63,377 bases of DNA, taken from NCBI GenBank assembly GCA_903879335.1, contig CAIRLC010000003.1:1-63377 (forward strand), given 5' to 3'. The notes beneath the pieces were generated by a model, which was given only the letters and a program-made list of their open reading frames with translations, ran no database searches and had not been told where the DNA came from. Position 1 is the stretch's first letter; every line of letters begins with the position of its first letter. The translations under genes and the position numbers were made by a program. The stretch comes from an uncultured Pseudomonadota bacterium. GTDB taxonomy: Bacteria; Pseudomonadota; Gammaproteobacteria; Steroidobacterales; Steroidobacteraceae. Below are positions 1 through 9,170 of this stretch, piece after piece.

Positions 1-293
1 CTAAAAAACGGACACTCCGCTCACACTTTGGGCAAATACCCGTGTGCAGCATACCGAGTTTGACGCTCCGGTTATCAACGCTGATCGATGGGATCAAACA
101 GCACCGAATCGTGCGCTCCCGTTGATCGGATGCATTCGCGGCGCCGCCACCGCCACCGCTTCCGACCCTGCGCGGCACTCTGTACAGTACGGACCATTGC
201 CCGTTCACGATCATCGATGAAGTTCGCCACTGAGGCCACTGCATCGGCGCTCACGCGGACGTCTGTGGTGATTGAGAGGCCGAACGGTGTGCT
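1..293. other. Left-edge stretch without a supported gene
   Basis: I see no convincing coding region here. Reading frames that cross it have arginine-rich, low-complexity translations and run into the transporter gene in another frame. The promoter of the downstream transporter should lie here, but I could not place a good -35/-10 pair or a strong ribosome-binding site next to its start. Confidence 0.5.
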
Positions 294-1574
294 ATGCCAG
301 ATCAAACTCCCCCACGCCCGAATTCAACCGGTCGAGTGCTGCTTGCAAGCCTTGCCGGGACAACCATCGAGTACTTTGATTTTTACATCTACGGCACCGC
401 TGCTGTACTCGTCTTCCCGCGCCTCTTCTTCCCAGCGTCGGACCCTGGCGCTGCCGTGCTGCAATCACTCGCGACCTTTGCGCTCGCCTTCTTGGCGCGC
501 CCGATAGGCTCTGCGGTATTTGGTCATTTTGGTGATCGCATCGGGCGTAAGGCCACGCTGGTCGCCGCGTTGATGACGATGGGCCTCGCGACAGTAACCA
601 TCGGCTTAATGCCCACCTACGCCACCATCGGCATCGCAGCACCGACGATTCTCGCGATCTGTCGTTTCGCCCAAGGGCTCGGGCTGGGCGGCGAATGGGG
701 CGGCGCCGTATTGCTTGCGACGGAGAACGCGCCCCCTGGGCGGCGCGCATGGTTTGGGATGTTTCCGCAACTGGGCGCCCCGTTAGGCTTTGTGGCGTCG
801 AGCGGCCTCTTCTTACTGATGTCGCAAAATCTGTCGGACGCCGATTTTTTGGCCTGGGGCTGGCGCATCCCGTTTCTGGCCAGCGCATTCCTCGTGGTGA
901 TCGGCTTGTATGTCCGCTTGAAGATCACAGAAGCCCCTGAGTTCGTAAAAGCACTGTCCCACGACAAACCGATTCGCCTGCCGCTGGCGACCGTCGTCTC
1001 GCGGCACGGTTTTAAGCTCCTAGTCGGCACGTTCGCCGGGATCATGACTTTCGTGATCTTTTACATGATGACCGTGTTCTCGCTCGGTTGGGGTACCGTT
1101 CAACTGCACATCCCGCGCGCCGATCTATTGGAGATGCAAATCATCGGCATGGTCGGTATGGCGGCTGGGATCGTGCTCTCGGCGTGGTTGGCCGAGCGCA
1201 TCGGCTGTCGGCTGATGCTCCTCACCAGCGCGCTGCTCATCGCCGCATTTGGTTTCGCCTACGCACCGCTCTTCTCCAGCGGCGAAGACAGTCGGGTGTT
1301 GTTCGTGCTGGTATGTGGACTTGCGCTCATGGGCCTCAGTTACGGACCACTCGGAACCGCGATGGCGGAGCTCTTTCCAACGACCGTGCGGTACACCGGA
1401 GCCTCGCTGGCGTTTAACTTGGCCGGGATACTCGGTGCGTCGGTGGCGCCCTATGTCGCGACCTGGCTGGCGACTCAGTATGGATTGCGGGCGGTGGGTT
1501 ATTACGTGACGGCGAGTGGACTCGTCTCCTTGATCGCGCTGCTGGGATTCAAACGTTCAGGAACGACGGCCTGA
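294..1574 (+). CDS. MFS transporter, metabolite:H+ symporter (MHS) type
   Basis: This is a 426-residue inner-membrane secondary transporter. Hydrophobic segments run throughout, consistent with 12 helices. The N-terminal stretch TTIEYFDFYIYG and the loop motif GHFGDRIGRKATL (about residues 75-87) are hallmarks of the MHS branch, which includes proline/betaine, alpha-ketoglutarate, citrate and shikimate symporters. Substrate cannot be read from the sequence. The next genes encode a 3-ketoacid CoA-transferase, so uptake of a carboxylic or keto acid is a reasonable guess. No clear Shine-Dalgarno precedes the ATG, and the true start could be a little downstream, but the EYFDFYIYG helix must be included. 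Confidence 0.85.
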   Translation: MPDQTPPRPNSTGRVLLASLAGTTIEYFDFYIYGTAAVLVFPRLFFPASDPGAAVLQSLATFALAFLARPIGSAVFGHFGDRIGRKATLVAALMTMGLATVTIGLMPTYATIGIAAPTILAICRFAQGLGLGGEWGGAVLLATENAPPGRRAWFGMFPQLGAPLGFVASSGLFLLMSQNLSDADFLAWGWRIPFLASAFLVVIGLYVRLKITEAPEFVKALSHDKPIRLPLATVVSRHGFKLLVGTFAGIMTFVIFYMMTVFSLGWGTVQLHIPRADLLEMQIIGMVGMAAGIVLSAWLAERIGCRLMLLTSALLIAAFGFAYAPLFSSGEDSRVLFVLVCGLALMGLSYGPLGTAMAELFPTTVRYTGASLAFNLAGILGASVAPYVATWLATQYGLRAVGYYVTASGLVSLIALLGFKRSGTTA

Positions 1575-1621
1575 GGCCAGCCTCAGAATCGCCCCCAAAA
1601 CGGCTTGACGGTCGGCCCTCA

Positions 1622-1659
1622 CGCCGGCAGGAAGCGGTCCTGCGGCGGGCGCTATTTTT
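1622..1659 (+). terminator. Possible terminator after the MFS transporter gene
   Basis: CGCC-G-GCAGGA (1622-1632) can pair with TCCTGC-GGCG (1638-1647) around an AGCGG loop, with one bulged G. A run of five T follows at 1655-1659. The T run is several bases from the stem, so this is a weak call. Confidence 0.3.
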
Positions 1660-1689
1660 CAGCGACGAAGGTCAATTGAGCAGCAGAAT

Positions 1690-1698
1690 TGCTAAAAT
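1690..1698 (+). promoter_or_regulatory. Extended -10 element before the CoA-transferase genes
   Basis: TGCTAAAAT matches an extended -10 (TGn plus TAAAAT). It lies 43 bases before the start codon, leaving room for an untranslated leader with the Shine-Dalgarno AAGGA at about 1727-1731. No good -35 hexamer is visible, as is usual for extended -10 promoters. Confidence 0.4.
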
Positions 1699-1740
1699 CC
1701 GCGCGATTTTCGGTTCCGGTCACCTCAAGGACGGCCTCTG

Positions 1741-2448
1741 ATGAATAAGATTTTCCCCTCTGCGGCCGCGGCCCTCGATGGGCTGATTCGCGACGGGCAA
1801 TTGCTCGCGGTAGGCGGCTTCGGCTTATGCGGTATTCCAGAAGCGCTCATCGACGCTCTACGCGATACCGGCGCGAAAGATCTCACCGTGATTTCCAATA
1901 ACGCCGGTGTGGACGGGCTCGGTCTTGGCAAACTGCTCGAAACTCGGCAAATCAAGAAGATGATTTCTTCCTATGTCGGCGAAAACAAGGAATTCGAGCG
2001 CCAGTATTTAGCGGGTGAACTCGAATTGGAATTCACGCCGCAGGGCACGCTCGCTGAAAAGTTACGGGCCGGAGGCGCCGGCATTCCCGCCTTTTTCACC
2101 CAAACGGGTGTCGGCACTATCGTGGCGGACGGCAAGGAACTGCGCGAATTCGATGGCAAGACCTATGTGATGGAGCGTGCCTTAACGCCGGATGTGTCGC
2201 TGGTGAAGGCGTATATGGCGGACAAGAGCGGCAACCTGCGCTTCCGCCTGACCTCGCGCAACTTCAATCCCGCCGCGGCAACGGCGGGCAAGGTCTGCGT
2301 CGTTGAAGTGGAAAAAATCGTCGAGAACGGCGAGATCGCTCCCGATGATGTGCACTTACCCGGCATTTACGTGCACCGTATGGTGCTCAACGCCCATCCT
2401 GCCAAGAACATTGAAAAGCGCACCGTCACCGTGCGTGCCGGAGAATAA
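1741..2448 (+). CDS. scoA: 3-ketoacid CoA-transferase subunit A
   Basis: This 235-residue protein is subunit A of a two-subunit CoA-transferase (succinyl-CoA:3-ketoacid or acetate:acetoacetate type). It moves CoA from succinyl- or acetyl-CoA to a 3-oxoacid such as acetoacetate. The glycine-rich [16 protein letters not shown] (about residues 22-37) is the family's N-terminal CoA-binding signature, and length is normal. The ATG is preceded by AAGGA at a good distance. Subunit B follows after two bases, so the pair is co-translated. Whether the best substrate is acetoacetate or another ketoacid is not determined by the sequence; scoA or atoD naming is equally possible. Confidence 0.93.
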   Translation: MNKIFPSAAAALDGLIRDGQLLAVGGFGLCGIPEALIDALRDTGAKDLTVISNNAGVDGLGLGKLLETRQIKKMISSYVGENKEFERQYLAGELELEFTPQGTLAEKLRAGGAGIPAFFTQTGVGTIVADGKELREFDGKTYVMERALTPDVSLVKAYMADKSGNLRFRLTSRNFNPAAATAGKVCVVEVEKIVENGEIAPDDVHLPGIYVHRMVLNAHPAKNIEKRTVTVRAGE

Positions 2449-2450
2449 TC

Positions 2451-3095
2451 ATGGCTTGGACTCAAGAACAGATGGCCGCACGCGCGGCACTCGAACTGCG
2501 TGACGGCTTTTATGTGAATCTAGGTATCGGCATTCCGACCTTGGTCGCCAACTTCGTGCCCGCTGACGTTGAGGTCTGGTTGCAAAGTGAAAACGGCATG
2601 TTGGGACTCGGACCCTTCCCCACCGAAGACGCTGTCGACGCCGACCTCATCAATGCCGGTAAACAAACGGTGACGACGATTCCGGGGTCCTCGATTTTTT
2701 CCAGCGACCAGAGCTTCGCCATGATTCGTGGCGGCAAGATCAATTTGGCGATCTTGGGGGCTATGCAGGTCAGTGAGCACGGTGATCTCGCCAACTGGAT
2801 GATCCCCGGCAAAATGATCAAGGGCATGGGCGGCGCCATGGATCTCGTGGCCGGGGTCGAGCGGGTGGTCGTCGTCATGGAACATGTCGCTCGTAAGAAA
2901 GACGGGACGACCGACCTGAAACTGCTGCCGAAGTGCACACTGCCGTTAACCGGTCTACGGTGTGTGGACCGTGTCATTACCGATCTGTGCGTCCTTGACG
3001 TCACGCCGTCAGGGCTCAAGCTCGTTGAGCTGGCGCCTGGCGTAACTGTAGAAGAGGTTCGTGCCAAGACAGCAGTAGCGGTCATCGACGCCTAA
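2451..3095 (+). CDS. scoB: 3-ketoacid CoA-transferase subunit B
   Basis: This 214-residue protein is the catalytic partner of the preceding subunit. The motif [13 protein letters not shown] (about residues 43-55) contains the glutamate that forms the covalent glutamyl-CoA intermediate in this family (SENG signature). [11 protein letters not shown] near the N-terminus is also typical. The two-base spacing from subunit A implies translational coupling and equal stoichiometry. The enzyme feeds acetoacetate carbon into acetoacetyl-CoA in the cytoplasm; the upstream transporter could bring in its substrate. Confidence 0.93.
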   Translation: MAWTQEQMAARAALELRDGFYVNLGIGIPTLVANFVPADVEVWLQSENGMLGLGPFPTEDAVDADLINAGKQTVTTIPGSSIFSSDQSFAMIRGGKINLAILGAMQVSEHGDLANWMIPGKMIKGMGGAMDLVAGVERVVVVMEHVARKKDGTTDLKLLPKCTLPLTGLRCVDRVITDLCVLDVTPSGLKLVELAPGVTVEEVRAKTAVAVIDA

Positions 3096-3197
3096 AGCCC
3101 GCCGCGGCACGCTCAGCAAGCGGCGACTGCGGTCGCCGTTTCTTGATCGAGGCCTCAGTCGGCCAGGGGAGTGCCTGATTTTGGGTCGGAGTGCTCG

Positions 3198-3896
3198 ATG
3201 CTGAGCGATCTCGATCATGTGATTTGGAATAGTCTGAGCGGCTCGCATGCCCGCTACGCGGCAGGCACTGGCACCGCGCGACGGTATTTACCCGGCTTTT
3301 CACCAATCTTGGGCTTTGCCGATCCCGAGAATCCGGACTTCAGGTCACTGGAGGCCTACGCCCGTGCGGGCGAACATTTTTATGTGGATCGGTGGACGGG
3401 ACCTATCCCCGCCGGCTGGGGCCTCGTGAGCGAAGCGCAGATGCTCAAAATGGTCTATCGAGGCGCGCCAATCCCGCTACGGGTACCGCCGTATATCGTG
3501 CGTCTTGATGCTCGGCACTATCCTGAGGCCGTGGACCTCGCGGCCCTGACCCGTCCCGGGCCATTCGGACTGCGCACCCCAGAATTGGGTGTATACCTTG
3601 GAATCTTTGACGACGGGCGTTTGGTGGCGATGGCTGGCGAACGCATGCAGGTCGGCGAGTGGCGAGAGATCAGCGGCGTCTGCACGCACCCACGCTACAC
3701 CGGCCGCGGACTGGCCCAACAACTCGTTCAGGTGTTGATCGCGAATCAGCAATCTCGAGGCGAGCGCACCTTCTTACATGTGATGAGTGCAAACCACCGT
3801 GCACGCCAGTTATACGAGCGTTTGGGCTTCGAGAACTATTTGGAAACCACTGTGCGAGTCATCGAGCGCCACGCCGCTCCGGACCGGGACGACTAA
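3198..3896 (+). CDS. GNAT-family N-acetyltransferase
   Basis: I place the start at the ATG that follows GGAG with a six-base spacer; an in-frame GTG 27 bases upstream lacks a usable ribosome site. The 232-residue product has a C-terminal GNAT domain (about residues 120-225): ISGVCTHPRYTGRGLAQQL holds the acetyl-CoA pyrophosphate loop (RxxGxG/A-like TGRGLA), followed by an LHVMSANHRARQLYERLGF segment typical of the FR47-like subgroup. The first half is less conserved and probably binds the substrate, which is unknown. It converges on the membrane-protein gene on the other strand with about 20 bases between. Confidence 0.85.
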   Translation: MLSDLDHVIWNSLSGSHARYAAGTGTARRYLPGFSPILGFADPENPDFRSLEAYARAGEHFYVDRWTGPIPAGWGLVSEAQMLKMVYRGAPIPLRVPPYIVRLDARHYPEAVDLAALTRPGPFGLRTPELGVYLGIFDDGRLVAMAGERMQVGEWREISGVCTHPRYTGRGLAQQLVQVLIANQQSRGERTFLHVMSANHRARQLYERLGFENYLETTVRVIERHAAPDRDD

Positions 3897-3917
3897 AAAG
3901 GCCACGCACCAGACCGA

Positions 3918-5162
3918 TCAGACGCGCGCTTGTGCTTTGAACCGTTGACCGAGGCCCACGCCTACACTGGCCATCCCACCGGCCATCAACACAGCCAAGC
4001 CACCGAGGACCGGCAAGCCGGCGCCCAAGCCCGTCAGGAGCGCATGCAGCCAGCCCGCGGTCGTGTCGCACGCGCGATAGAACACCGTGTCGATGACGTT
4101 CTTTGCCTTGTATGTCGATTCCGTATCGACAGCGGTGTACAACACGTCCCGGCAGGGTTTGCCCACGCCGAACTCGAGCGTGCGCGTCATCACATTGATG
4201 GCCAGCAATAACGCGGCGCTCGGCCAGATCGTCAGCGCGCTGAACAAGGTGCCCACCACGCCCGCCACGACGACAAGGGCCACACCTACCCCCCACCGTC
4301 GCATTAACGGTGGCGCGAGGAACCACTGAATCGCGAGCGACAACCCGTTGACCCATAAATCTCGGCTCGCGAAGTAGGCTGTTCGCTGTGTGGTGTCGGG
4401 AAATAGAGCGGCCGCAGCATGGGCCACCTCGATGTAGACAAACATGCCGATGAAAGAGCCCGCGGCCACCAAGAGCGCGATGGCGCGCAAGTAGGGTGAT
4501 TCGGCCACCAGTCGCAGACCGGCGAAGGCGCTGCCTCCGACCGGTTCATTAAAGCGCAGACGCCGCGTCGCATCCGTACCCACCATCAAGCCGATAGCGA
4601 GCAGTGCGCAGAGTCCGAGCAGCACCGCCGCCGCCGCCGTTAAACCCGCCGTGCCCCAGCTGGTGGCGTAGTGACGGGCGAGCAGCGGTCCCAACATTCC
4701 GCCCGCGCTGCCGCCGGCCGCAATCCGTGCAAAATGGCGGGTGCCTTGGGCTTGCCAAAGATCCGCCATGAAACTCCAGAAGGACGCGACCATGACGAGA
4801 TTGAACACGGCCAGCCAGACGTAGAAAGCCTGCGCGAGCCAGCGACTACCGGGCAGCAGCATGAACAACACCGCAAAGCCCGCGGCCTGCAACGCAAAAG
4901 CGGCATATAGAATGGGTACCAAGCGGCGACGCGGCAGTCGGGCGACGAGCCAGCCATAGAATGCCGCCACCACGCCGCTGCTGACCAAGACCGCCGTCGA
5001 CAGGTACTTGATCGCCCCGCTCCCAAGACCCGCTGCGAGAGCGTCGCGGACGGGTCTTAAAAGGTAGTACGCGGCCAATAACAGCGCGAAGAACAGAAAC
5101 GACGCGGCAACCCGAGTCCGGCTTGCCGCATCCGTCGTGGCCGCGGAGGCCTCCCCGCTCAC
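3918..5162 (-). CDS. Nucleotide-antiporter-like (NTT/MFS) membrane protein
   Basis: This is a 414-residue polytopic membrane protein with about 12 hydrophobic segments. The N-terminal AYYLLRPVRDALA is characteristic of a bacterial group related to ATP:ADP antiporters of plastids and rickettsiae and usually annotated as MFS or NTP/NTP exchange transporter. The free-living members have no settled substrate. The GTG start overlaps the ccmI stop codon (GTGA), so it is the last gene of the cytochrome c maturation operon and is probably co-translated with ccmI. A role in heme or redox-cofactor handling would fit the location but is inference only. Confidence 0.75.
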   Translation of the reverse strand: MSGEASAATTDAASRTRVAASFLFFALLLAAYYLLRPVRDALAAGLGSGAIKYLSTAVLVSSGVVAAFYGWLVARLPRRRLVPILYAAFALQAAGFAVLFMLLPGSRWLAQAFYVWLAVFNLVMVASFWSFMADLWQAQGTRHFARIAAGGSAGGMLGPLLARHYATSWGTAGLTAAAAVLLGLCALLAIGLMVGTDATRRLRFNEPVGGSAFAGLRLVAESPYLRAIALLVAAGSFIGMFVYIEVAHAAAALFPDTTQRTAYFASRDLWVNGLSLAIQWFLAPPLMRRWGVGVALVVVAGVVGTLFSALTIWPSAALLLAINVMTRTLEFGVGKPCRDVLYTAVDTESTYKAKNVIDTVFYRACDTTAGWLHALLTGLGAGLPVLGGLAVLMAGGMASVGVGLGQRFKAQARV

Positions 5163-6247
5163 GGCACCTGCTGGTCGATCACGATCTTGACGGCCTTCGC
5201 TCCGGCGGTCACCGCGGCTTGGCCGTAGAGATCACCGCTGGCCTGCTGCGGCTGACCCGACGCCGAGTAGCGGGCAACGATCAGCAGTTGATGCGCATCC
5301 TTGATGGTGCGGCCCGGCATCATCGCGTCCTGCTCGGTCAGATCGATGTCGATCGGCAGGGCCTGTCCCGCGAATCGCTTGGCTGCAAACGGCGGGCCCG
5401 GCTGCGTGGGGTCCCGCGCCAGGACGAAGAGCGGTGCTCCGGCGGGCACCTTCGCCTTCATCGCGGGCGCAACATCAATATGCACGTGGATCGTCATGCC
5501 CGGAGCACTCGCGGCTGGCGGCGGTGCGGCGGCCTCGGCAACCGGCGCTGCGAGCGGCTTCGCTCCTGGCGCCGAAATCTTGTCGAGTTCCGAGTCCGAG
5601 GTGCGACCCATCGCCTTATCAAGTTCGCGTATACGATCCGCCAGCACCGGACGAATTTCCGCCGGCAAGTCTTGCCTGATCAGCGTCATCCAACGATCGT
5701 GCGCCACGGGATAGTTACCCTTGGCCGCTTGCGCCATACCACCGTACCAGAGGGCCTTCTGATTGGGCGGATCCATCTTCAGGGCGGACTCAAACAACTC
5801 CCCGGCCTTCGAGCCAAGCGCCGTCTGATCCGTGATGGTCAGTGCTTCCGCGTAGGAGACCATGGCTTCGACGTTCTGCCCCTTCGAGGCGTTGTAGGCG
5901 TGTTCAAAGGCTTGAGTCGCCTTCTGGAAATCATTGCGGACGAAATAGCTGCGTCCCAACATCAGCCAACCATCGACGTCGTCAGGGTTCTTGGCCAGCT
6001 TGGCTTCCAGGCGACCCACCATCTCTTCGATGGAATGCGGCGCACCCGCATCCGCCGCAGTTGGCGGCTCTTGCCAGGCGTGATTACCCAATTTCCAGTA
6101 GAGACCGGCGCTACCGAATATCAACACGGCGCCTGCGACACCTAAGGTGACCAAACCAAAGCGCGAGCGATCTTTAAATAAAGGCACCGCGATAAAGGCC
6201 AAGGCGATCGACAGCATCGCCGCAGCAATCAGAATAAACTGGTTCAC
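5159..6247 (-). CDS. ccmI: Cytochrome c maturation protein CcmI
   Basis: This 362-residue protein is the apocytochrome-binding chaperone of System I cytochrome c biogenesis. Two N-terminal hydrophobic segments (about residues 5-22 and 33-52) anchor it, followed by a TPR region (about 75-210) containing WLMLGRSYFVRNDFQKATQAF. A C-terminal beta-rich domain (about 250-362, starting MTIHVHIDV) matches the CycH-type module. In E. coli this part is fused to CcmH; here it is separate. The start is GTG and overlaps the ccmH stop (GTGA). It delivers apocytochrome c to the CcmF/H ligation complex on the periplasmic side. Confidence 0.92.
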   Translation of the reverse strand: MNQFILIAAAMLSIALAFIAVPLFKDRSRFGLVTLGVAGAVLIFGSAGLYWKLGNHAWQEPPTAADAGAPHSIEEMVGRLEAKLAKNPDDVDGWLMLGRSYFVRNDFQKATQAFEHAYNASKGQNVEAMVSYAEALTITDQTALGSKAGELFESALKMDPPNQKALWYGGMAQAAKGNYPVAHDRWMTLIRQDLPAEIRPVLADRIRELDKAMGRTSDSELDKISAPGAKPLAAPVAEAAAPPPAASAPGMTIHVHIDVAPAMKAKVPAGAPLFVLARDPTQPGPPFAAKRFAGQALPIDIDLTEQDAMMPGRTIKDAHQLLIVARYSASGQPQQASGDLYGQAAVTAGAKAVKIVIDQQVP

Positions 6248-6684
6248 GCGGACTCCTCAGTCTCGTCGTCTTCAAAAGGTTGGCGCGACCGGCGAATGAC
6301 CGTCCGCACGACGATGCCGACGGTCAGTAAGACCAACAGCCCGGGCGCTGCCCATAACAGCATCGTTCGCGCCGACAGCGGTGGGTCATACAGCACGAAG
6401 TCGCCATAGCGCGCCGTCAAGAAGGCCTTGATCTGCGCATCCGAATCACCGCGGCCGATCATTTCCTTCACTTCGCGGCGCAGATCACCGGCGAGCGAGG
6501 CGTTCGAATCCGCAATGGTCTGGTTCTGACAGACCAAACAGCGCAACTCGTTGGTCAGATGTTCATAGCGCGCTTGCAAGGCGGGATCGGGAAAGGCCGC
6601 TTCTGTATCGATAGCGCCGGCCGCGTGTGCAAGGAGCGCCAATGCGGCCGCTGCCAAAATCGCTCTGAATGATGAAAAACGCAT
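6244..6684 (-). CDS. ccmH: Cytochrome c maturation protein CcmH (CcmL-type)
   Basis: This 146-residue thiol oxidoreductase of the heme ligation complex reduces the CxxCH cysteines of apocytochrome c. A signal peptide occupies about residues 1-23. The family motif LRCLVCQNQTIADSNA (about residues 45-60) supplies the redox CxxC. One C-terminal membrane helix (about 105-127) anchors it with the active site in the periplasm. The start chosen forms a TGATG overlap with the end of ccmG; a longer in-frame extension upstream would overlap ccmG deeply and has no signal sequence at its start. Confidence 0.94.
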   Translation of the reverse strand: MRFSSFRAILAAAALALLAHAAGAIDTEAAFPDPALQARYEHLTNELRCLVCQNQTIADSNASLAGDLRREVKEMIGRGDSDAQIKAFLTARYGDFVLYDPPLSARTMLLWAAPGLLVLLTVGIVVRTVIRRSRQPFEDDETEESA

Positions 6685-7223
6685 CAGCCACCACCCTGCA
6701 AATACGGGGCAAATTTCTCGGCCCAGATCGCCTCGGTCAGCGCCCCGGCAAACTTCACGAGCACCTTGCCATCGGCGCCGACCAGGAATGTTTCGGGTGC
6801 GCCATAAACGCCCCAATCGATCGCAATACGTCCATCGGCATCCGCCACCGTCTCGGTGAAGGGATTGCCGAGTTGCGCGAGGTACTGCTGTGCCAACGCG
6901 TTGTCATCCTTCCAATCGATGCCGATGAACGGAATGTTCGCTTGACGGGCAATCACGAGCAGGGCCGAATGCTCGTCCCGGCAGGACGGGCACCACGTGC
7001 CCCAGACGTTGACCACGTAAGGCCTGCCTTTGAGCGAGGCCGAATCAAACTTGACTGCAGTGTTCGCGACGGTGGGCAGCACAAAGGAAGGCGCCGGCTT
7101 ACCGAGCAGCGGCGACTTGATCTCACGCGGGTCCAAGGTGCCGTTCTGAATGCGCACGAGGGCGTACGCAAATAATCCACCTAAGATCAAAAAGGCTGCC
7201 GCTGGTGTGAAATAGCGCCACAT
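6684..7223 (-). CDS. ccmG: Thiol:disulfide interchange protein CcmG/DsbE
   Basis: This 179-residue membrane-tethered thioredoxin-like protein passes electrons from the DsbD/CcdA pathway to apocytochrome c or CcmH. An N-terminal anchor spans about residues 5-22. The active site is in NVWGTWCPSCRDEHSALL (CPSC, about residues 80-83), rather than the more common CPTC. GVYGAPETFLVGADG carries the cis-proline and the DsbE-specific loop. It starts three bases after ccmF and ends in a TGATG overlap with ccmH. Confidence 0.95.
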   Translation of the reverse strand: MWRYFTPAAAFLILGGLFAYALVRIQNGTLDPREIKSPLLGKPAPSFVLPTVANTAVKFDSASLKGRPYVVNVWGTWCPSCRDEHSALLVIARQANIPFIGIDWKDDNALAQQYLAQLGNPFTETVADADGRIAIDWGVYGAPETFLVGADGKVLVKFAGALTEAIWAEKFAPYLQGGG

Positions 7224-7226
7224 CGC

Positions 7227-9170
7227 TTAACCCTCCCCGACCACGGTCACGGGTTCAACCACACCCCGGCGGTAACGTCGATCCAGGATAGCCACGAGAC
7301 CGCCGAGCGCCATGAACACACCGCCCAGCCAGATGTAACGCACCAAGGGCTTGTACTGCAGACGCAGGCTCCACTTGCCCGCGCCGAGTTCGTCGCCCAA
7401 GGCCACGAACAGATCGCGGTTCCAACCGACCGCAATGCCGGCGTGGGTCATCGCGTTGCTCTGGATCTTGAATTGGCGCTTCTGGGTCGTCAGTTCCGCC
7501 ACGGGTTGTCCGCCTTGCGTGATGGCCACGTGCCCTTCGCGCGCCGTGTAGTTCGGACCGCGCGCATCATTGGTCGACAAAAAGCGGAAGTCGTAGCCGG
7601 CGATGGAGGCGACATCGCCGGGCCCCATGCTGACGTCCTTCTCGATCTTGTAAGAGGCGACGCCCGAGACACCGATCACGAACAGGCCGATACCGAAGTG
7701 CGCAATCGCCATGCCGACCGCTGCCCGTGCTTGCGGCTGCTTGCGGATCAGCCGCACCACCGGCTCCCAGAGCGATGAGGCCATGAGGAAGAACCCGCCA
7801 CCGAAACCGATGATCGTGAGCGGCACGCCGTAACTGCCGTAGCAGACGAAGGCGACGAGCGCGCCCAACACCAATCCCGCGATGGCGAGCATGCCGAGTG
7901 TTTTACCCTTGGAGGCGTAGGACGCGCGCTTCCACGTTGAGTGCATACCGACCGCAACCAAGGCGACGAGCGGTAAGGTCGGCACCAGGAAGACCGTATT
8001 GAAGTACGGCGGCCCGACCGAGATCTTGCCCAGGTTGAAGGAGTCCATCACGAGCGGCCAGAGCGTGCCCAACAGGATGAGCCCGGCTGCGGCCACCAGT
8101 AAGGCGTTATTCAGGAGAAGAAAGGATTCGCGCGACACCGGCGCAAAGCCACCCTCCGACTGCAGGCTCGGAGCGCGTACCGCATAGAGCGTCAGCGACC
8201 CAACGATAAAGACCAACAGTAAGCCGAGCACAAACAACCCGCGCGATGGATCCGCCGCGAAAGAATGGACTGACACCAAGACGCCCGAGCGGACGAGGAA
8301 GGTGCCGAGCAAACTCAAGCTGAAGGCGAAAATGGCGAGTAGCAAGGTCCAGTTGCGGAAAAGGCCGCGCTTTTCCGTGACCGCCAGTGAATGGATCAAG
8401 GCCGTTGATGCGAGCCACGGCATGAACGAGGCGTTCTCCACTGGGTCCCAGAACCACCAACCGCCCCAACCGAGTTCGTAATACGCCCACCAGCTGCCGA
8501 GCGTGATGCCGAGCGTCAAACACATCCACGCGGCCACCGTCCAAGGGCGCGTCCAACGCGACCAGGCCGCGTCCATCCGCCCGGACAGCATGGCGGCGAC
8601 AGCAAAGGCGAAGGCCACCGAGGTGCCCACATAACCCATGTAGAGCATCGGCGGATGCGCGGCCAAGGCCGGATCTTGCAGAATCGGGTTGAGGTCAGCG
8701 CCGTCCAAGGGGGTTGGGAACAACCGTGTAAACGGCGACGAGGTGAACATCGTGAAGGTCAGAAAGCCGAAGCCGACGAGCCCCAGTGTTCCGAGCACGC
8801 GCGCTCTGAAATCATCAGGCAGGCCCTTCGACAAGCGAGAGACGAGCATGGACCAGGTTGAGAGGATCAGCACCCACAGGAGGAGTGACCCTTCATGCGC
8901 GCCCCACACGGCCGCCACTCGGTACAGCAAGGGCAACTCGTTGTTCGAATTGTGCGCGACGTATTCGATGGAGAAGTCGTGCACGATAAAGGCGTGCACC
9001 AAGATCAAGAACGCAAACAGCACGAAGGCAAACACGCCGGCCGTGATCGTGGTGGTGGCTCGCATCCACGCCGCGTCTTGACGGTGCGCGCCGACGAGAC
9101 CCAAGGTGGCCTGCAACAGCGTTAAGACGAGCGCGATGAGGAGCGCTAGGGTGCCAATCTCAGGAATCAT
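7227..9170 (-). CDS. ccmF: Heme lyase CcmF
   Basis: This 647-residue integral membrane protein is the core of the System I heme ligase, which attaches heme from CcmE to apocytochrome c at the periplasmic face. About 15 hydrophobic segments are visible. The tryptophan-rich signature WGGWWFWDPVENASFMPWL (about residues 230-248) is the WWD heme-binding motif. Length is normal for the family. Its ATG overlaps the ccmE stop (ATGA), and it is followed three bases later by ccmG. Confidence 0.97.
   Translation of the reverse strand: MIPEIGTLALLIALVLTLLQATLGLVGAHRQDAAWMRATTTITAGVFAFVLFAFLILVHAFIVHDFSIEYVAHNSNNELPLLYRVAAVWGAHEGSLLLWVLILSTWSMLVSRLSKGLPDDFRARVLGTLGLVGFGFLTFTMFTSSPFTRLFPTPLDGADLNPILQDPALAAHPPMLYMGYVGTSVAFAFAVAAMLSGRMDAAWSRWTRPWTVAAWMCLTLGITLGSWWAYYELGWGGWWFWDPVENASFMPWLASTALIHSLAVTEKRGLFRNWTLLLAIFAFSLSLLGTFLVRSGVLVSVHSFAADPSRGLFVLGLLLVFIVGSLTLYAVRAPSLQSEGGFAPVSRESFLLLNNALLVAAAGLILLGTLWPLVMDSFNLGKISVGPPYFNTVFLVPTLPLVALVAVGMHSTWKRASYASKGKTLGMLAIAGLVLGALVAFVCYGSYGVPLTIIGFGGGFFLMASSLWEPVVRLIRKQPQARAAVGMAIAHFGIGLFVIGVSGVASYKIEKDVSMGPGDVASIAGYDFRFLSTNDARGPNYTAREGHVAITQGGQPVAELTTQKRQFKIQSNAMTHAGIAVGWNRDLFVALGDELGAGKWSLRLQYKPLVRYIWLGGVFMALGGLVAILDRRYRRGVVEPVTVVGEG

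Noticed and set aside
88-507. 139-codon frame near the left edge
   Set aside because: Its second half overlaps the MFS transporter in another frame and the translation has no family features.
5123-6145. 340-codon plus-strand frame over ccmI
   Set aside because: His/Arg-rich translation without hydrophobic pattern; ccmI on the minus strand has TPR and CycH-type sequence.
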